Both the position numbers and the translations under genes were made by a program. The notes under the pieces are model-generated. The model ran no database searches. It worked only from the letters and a program-made list of their open reading frames with translations, and was not told the origin of the DNA. Below are positions 60,161 through 64,000 of a DNA stretch of 64,000 nucleotides, piece by piece. Source of the stretch: Pseudomonas sp. FP2309 (GTDB lineage Bacteria; Pseudomonadota; Gammaproteobacteria; Pseudomonadales; Pseudomonadaceae); the NCBI RefSeq assembly GCF_030687575.1, contig NZ_CP117439.1:2285501-2349500 (forward strand), read 5' to 3'. Position 1 is the first letter of the stretch. Every line of letters starts with the position of its first letter.

Positions 60161-63100
60161 ATGAATGCTGAAGACTCCTTGAAACTTGCTCGCCGGTTTA
60201 TCGGGTTGCCCCTGGAAAAACGCCAGCTGTTCCTGCAAGCGCTGCAGAAAGAAGGGGTGGAATTTTCGCGGTTTCCGATTCCGGCAGGTGTCGAGGTGGA
60301 GGATCGCCAGGCGCTGTCCTATGCACAGCAGCGCATGTGGTTTCTCTGGCAATTGGACCCGGCCAGCGGTGCCTACAACTTGCCGGGCGCGGTGCGGCTC
60401 AGGGGCACGCTGAACCTGAAGGCGCTGGAGCAGGCGTTCGCCAGTCTGGTGGCGCGGCATGAAACCTTGCGCACGGTGTTCCAGCGCCAGGCGGATGAGC
60501 GCCTGTTGCAGGTGGCGGTGGCGCCGGTGCTGGCGGTGGAAGGGGTGGATCTGAGCAACTTGGCGCCCGGCGAGCAGGAGCAGGCGGTCAACGCGGCCGC
60601 GACCCGTCAATCGGAGCTGCCGTTCGACCTGGAGCATGGCCCGCTGCTGCGTGTGCAATTGCTCAAGCTGGCGGCGCAGGAGCACGTGCTGCTGCTGACC
60701 CTGCACCATATCGTCTCCGATGGCTGGTCGATGAACGTGTTGATCGAGGAGTTCATCCGCTTCTACGACGCCCATGAGCGCAACGAAGCGCCGCAACTGC
60801 CGGCGCTGCCGATCCAATACAGCGACTACGCCCTCTGGCAGCGGCGCTGGCTGGAAGCGGGGGAACAGGCGCGGCAGTTGGAATATTGGCAGGCACGCCT
60901 GGGCACCCAGCATCCGGTGCTGGAGCTGCCCACCGACTACCCGCGTCCCGCCATGCCCAGCTACCGCGGCACCCGTCACACCTTCGCGGTGGACGCCGGG
61001 CTGCTCGAGCAATTGCGCGCCTGTGCCCAGCAGCATCAGGTCACGTTGTTCATGCTGTTGCTGGGGGCGTTCAATGTCCTGCTGCACCGCTACACCGGGC
61101 AGGGCGACATCCGTGTCGGGGTGCCCATCGCCAACCGCAACCGCGGTGAAGTCGAGGGGTTGATCGGTTTTTTCGTCAACACCCAGGTGCTACGCACTGA
61201 ACTGACCGGGCAGACCCGCGTTGACGAATTGCTGCGCGACGTCAAGGAAGCGGCGCTGGGCGCCCAGGCCCATCAGGACCTGCCCTTCGAGCGGCTTGTC
61301 GAAGCGCTGAACATCGAGCGCAGCCTGAGCCACACGCCGCTGTTCCAGGTGATGTATAACCACCAGCCCCATGTGGCCGATATTTCCACGATCAGCACCG
61401 CGTCGGGCCTGGAATTAAGCACGGTGCAGTGGCAAGGCCGCACCACACAGTTCGACCTGACCCTGGATACCTACGAACAGTCCGGCACCCTGCATGCCGC
61501 GCTGACCTATGCCGATGACTTGTTCGCGCCGTCCACGATCGAACGCATGGCTGGCCACTGGTTGCGCCTGTTGCAGGGCATGGTCGACGACGCCCGGCAA
61601 ACGGTTGGTGCCTTGCCACTGCTGGACCCGCTCGAGTACCGACGCATCATCGTTGACTGGAACCCCAGCCAGGACACGTTTGACCGGCACCTGTGCATCC
61701 ACCAGCGCATTGCCGCCCAGGTGGCGCAGCACCCGCACGCGCTGGCGGTCACCTGCGGCACCCGCACCCTGAGTTACCAGCAGGTGGACCAGCAGGCCAA
61801 CCAACTGGCCCATCTGTTGGTCGCCAGTGGCGTTGGCCCGGAAGTGCGTGTCGGCGTGGCGATGACCCGCTCCGAGCACCTGTTGGTCGCACTGCTCGCG
61901 GTACTCAAGGCCGGCGGCGCCTACGTGCCCCTTGACCCGGATTACCCGGCCGAACGCGTGGCCTACATGCTCGAAGACAGCCGCGCCTTGGTGCTGCTCA
62001 CCGAACACGCGGTGGCCGCCAGCCTTCCTGCCGCGACCGGCACTCAGGTGGTGCTGCTTGACGACTGGTCCGCGCTGCTGGCGCCGTGGCCGCTGACGGC
62101 ACCCGACCGAGACGTGACACCGGACAACCTGGCCTATGTGATCTACACCTCGGGCTCCACCGGCAAGCCAAAAGGCGTGGCGATTGCCCACCGTAACGTG
62201 CTGGCCCTGATCGACTGGTCGCAGCGCGTTTACCGTCAGGACGACATGCAAGGGGTGTTGGCGTCGACCTCGGTGTGCTTCGACCTGTCGGTGTGGGAGC
62301 TGTTCGTCACCCTGGCCCTCGGCGGCTCGCTGATCATCGCGCGCAATGCCCTGGAGCTGCCGGACTTGGCGGCGCGTGACCAGGTGCGCCTGATCAACAC
62401 GGTGCCGTCGGCTATCGCGGCCCTGCAACGCACTGCGCAGATCCCGGCCGGTGTGCGCATCATCAACCTGGCGGGCGAACCCCTCAAGCAAACGCTGGTG
62501 GAGGCGCTGTATCAACAGCCGGGCATCGAGCACGTCTTCGACCTTTACGGCCCTTCTGAGGACACCACTTACTCAACCTTCACGCGCCGCACGGCGGGCG
62601 GCCGCGCCAGCATTGGCCGGCCGATCACCCATACCGCCGCGTACGTGCTGGACGCCGAACTCCAGGCCGTTCCCCAAGGCATCTGCGCCGAGCTGTACCT
62701 GGCGGGCGCCGGGATCACCCGTGGCTATTTGGAGCGCGCCGCGCTCACGGCGCAGCGCTATGTACCCAACCCGTTCGCCGTGGACGGCGAGCGCCTGTAC
62801 CGCACCGGCGACCTGGTGCGCTATCAGGACGGCGGCGTGTTGGAATACCAGGGGCGTATCGACCACCAGGTCAAAGTGCGCGGTTTTCGCATTGAACTGG
62901 GGGAAATCGAAGCACACCTGCTGCAACACGAGGGCGTGCGCGAGCTGGCGGTACTGGCCCAGGACAGCGCCAGTGGCCAGCAACTGGTGGCCTGGATCGT
63001 ACCCTCCGACGCCGGCGTGCTGGAGGATGCCGCCGCCCAGCAAAGCCTGCGAGAAAGACTAAAGGGCGCGCTCAAACAGGTGTTGCCGGCGTACATGGTG

Positions 63101-64000
63101 CCCAATCATTTGTTGTTCCTCTCGCACCTGCCCTTGACCCCCAACGGCAAGCTCGACCGCAAGGCGCTGCCGGCCATCGACGCCAGCCAGCCGCTGCGTG
63201 AACATGCCGAGCCGCGTAACCCGGTGGAAAAGGCCCTGGCGGCGATCTGGCAAGCGCTGTTGGGGCTGGAGCGTGTCGGCCTCGACGATAACTTCTTCGA
63301 GCTGGGCGGCGACTCTATCGTGTCCATGCAGGTGGTCAGCCGTGCGCGCCAGGCCGCCATCGGCCTGAGCCCCAAGCATGTGTTCCAGCACCAAACGATC
63401 CGCAGCCTGGCGCAAGTCGCCGAGCAACGCCACGAGCCGCAGGTCGACCAAGGCCTGGCCAGCGGGGCGGTGGTTCTCAGCCCGGTGCAGCAATGGTTTT
63501 TTGCCCTGGATATTCCCCAGCGCCAACACTGGAACCAGTCGTTGCTGCTGGTGCCTCGGCAGCCGGTGGTGCCGGCACTGTTGGAGGATGCCCTGCAACG
63601 CCTGGCGCGCCACCATGACGGTTTACGCCTGCGTTATGAGCCCGGCAACGATGGCTGGCAGCAACACTACGCCGAGCACACCGACGCGCCGCTGTTGTGG
63701 CAGCGCCAGATAGACAGCGCCGACGCGCTGACCGAGGCGTGCACCCAGGCTCAATGCAGCCTGGATCTGCAGCAGGGCCCTTTGCTGCGCGCGCTGCTGG
63801 TGGACATGCCCGATCACAGCCAGCGCCTGTTGCTGGCCGTCCATCACCTGGTGGTGGATGGCGTGTCCTGGCGGGTATTGCTTGAAGATCTGCAGCAGCT
63901 CTACACCGGTGCTGAACTGGCGCACAAGACCAGCACTTATCAGGACTGGAGCGCGCGCCTGCAAGCGTGCGTGCCACGCTTTGTGCCGCAACTGGACTAC
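60161..64000 (+). CDS. Pyoverdine-type non-ribosomal peptide synthetase, first module C-A-T-E (3' end outside window)
   Basis: Cytoplasmic megasynthetase; 1280 codons are visible and the frame is open at the window edge. Order: leader MNAEDSLKLARRFI; condensation domain (about 45-480, HHIVSDGWS near 181); adenylation domain (about 500-1000, YTSGSTGKPKG near 662, LYGPSEDTTYS); carrier domain (DNFFELGGDSIVSMQ, phosphopantetheine Ser near 1053); start of an epimerisation domain (HHLVVDGVSW near 1227). Hand alignment to GrsA gives the pocket code DLWNNALTY, of a type assigned to Ala; with the E domain the first residue would be D-Ala. Starting with a condensation domain means it accepts a chain from another synthetase, as PvdI/PvdJ/PvdD do. 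The ribosome-binding site is poor. Confidence 0.92.
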   Translation, partial: MNAEDSLKLARRFIGLPLEKRQLFLQALQKEGVEFSRFPIPAGVEVEDRQALSYAQQRMWFLWQLDPASGAYNLPGAVRLRGTLNLKALEQAFASLVARHETLRTVFQRQADERLLQVAVAPVLAVEGVDLSNLAPGEQEQAVNAAATRQSELPFDLEHGPLLRVQLLKLAAQEHVLLLTLHHIVSDGWSMNVLIEEFIRFYDAHERNEAPQLPALPIQYSDYALWQRRWLEAGEQARQLEYWQARLGTQHPVLELPTDYPRPAMPSYRGTRHTFAVDAGLLEQLRACAQQHQVTLFMLLLGAFNVLLHRYTGQGDIRVGVPIANRNRGEVEGLIGFFVNTQVLRTELTGQTRVDELLRDVKEAALGAQAHQDLPFERLVEALNIERSLSHTPLFQVMYNHQPHVADISTISTASGLELSTVQWQGRTTQFDLTLDTYEQSGTLHAALTYADDLFAPSTIERMAGHWLRLLQGMVDDARQTVGALPLLDPLEYRRIIVDWNPSQDTFDRHLCIHQRIAAQVAQHPHALAVTCGTRTLSYQQVDQQANQLAHLLVASGVGPEVRVGVAMTRSEHLLVALLAVLKAGGAYVPLDPDYPAERVAYMLEDSRALVLLTEHAVAASLPAATGTQVVLLDDWSALLAPWPLTAPDRDVTPDNLAYVIYTSGSTGKPKGVAIAHRNVLALIDWSQRVYRQDDMQGVLASTSVCFDLSVWELFVTLALGGSLIIARNALELPDLAARDQVRLINTVPSAIAALQRTAQIPAGVRIINLAGEPLKQTLVEALYQQPGIEHVFDLYGPSEDTTYSTFTRRTAGGRASIGRPITHTAAYVLDAELQAVPQGICAELYLAGAGITRGYLERAALTAQRYVPNPFAVDGERLYRTGDLVRYQDGGVLEYQGRIDHQVKVRGFRIELGEIEAHLLQHEGVRELAVLAQDSASGQQLVAWIVPSDAGVLEDAAAQQSLRERLKGALKQVLPAYMVPNHLLFLSHLPLTPNGKLDRKALPAIDASQPLREHAEPRNPVEKALAAIWQALLGLERVGLDDNFFELGGDSIVSMQVVSRARQAAIGLSPKHVFQHQTIRSLAQVAEQRHEPQVDQGLASGAVVLSPVQQWFFALDIPQRQHWNQSLLLVPRQPVVPALLEDALQRLARHHDGLRLRYEPGNDGWQQHYAEHTDAPLLWQRQIDSADALTEACTQAQCSLDLQQGPLLRALLVDMPDHSQRLLLAVHHLVVDGVSWRVLLEDLQQLYTGAELAHKTSTYQDWSARLQACVPRFVPQLDY

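Overview
The window reads as chromosome of a fluorescent Pseudomonas (P. fluorescens group). It is GC-rich and densely coded, has Pseudomonas-type gene order at several loci, and ends in what looks like a pyoverdine peptide synthetase behind an iron-starvation-type promoter. No rRNA, tRNA, CRISPR array or complete insertion sequence was seen.

Layout. (1) 1-26.6 kb: a phosphate-starvation/secretion supercluster in the order known from P. aeruginosa PA0686-PA0701. It holds the end of a type II secretion operon (gspE, gspF; Hxc-like), a DING phosphate-binding/phosphatase protein (LapA-like), a 4091-residue TpsA exoprotein (PdtA-like), a Phd/transposase-N-domain fusion (PhdA-like), the TpsB transporter (PdtB-like), an enlarged ExbB, ExbD, a TonB-like protein, a putative porin, a coiled-coil periplasmic protein, a YbjN-like protein, a membrane-anchored parvulin and a LysR regulator. 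A 24-bp inverted repeat occurs twice, once before the TpsA gene and once before the phdA-pdtB operon. (2) 26.7-28.8 kb: histidine phosphatase, cobF and an esterase. (3) 28.8-36.4 kb: housekeeping and transport genes (secreted protein, KefB/C-type antiporter, lipase-fold/YaaW-like fusion, mntH, LysR plus a DMT pair). (4) 36.4-39.5 kb: a 10-Cys metallothionein, two small hypothetical proteins and a nucleoside uptake pair (NUP permease, Tsx) with a PurR-like palindrome upstream. (5) 39.6-42.8 kb: a shortened mannitol/sorbitol locus (AraC regulator, binding protein, polyol dehydrogenase) without ABC permeases or ATPase. (6) 42.9-46.4 kb: NAD salvage (nrtR divergent from pncA-pncB-nadE) with palindromic operators between. 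(7) 46.4-49.6 kb: an orphan type VI secretion module (PAAR, VRR-NUC nuclease, DUF3396 immunity) and a lower-GC stretch with small open frames. (8) 49.6-57.2 kb: a tightly overlapped operon for uptake and oxidation of an amino-acid-like or opine-like compound (ABC ATPase, two permeases, three-subunit flavin/iron-sulfur dehydrogenase, binding protein), divergent from an IclR regulator. (9) 57.3-64 kb: MATE and MFS exporters, then the first module (C-A-T-E, predicted D-Ala) of a large NRPS that runs off the window.

The first 26 kb appear to work together. Phosphate limitation probably turns on secretion of LapA through the type II system and of PdtA through PdtB, while the ExbB-ExbD-TonB set, the PPIase and the porin may energise or assemble the outer-membrane step. 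Gene identities rest on motif and gene-order recognition by eye; no database search was possible.
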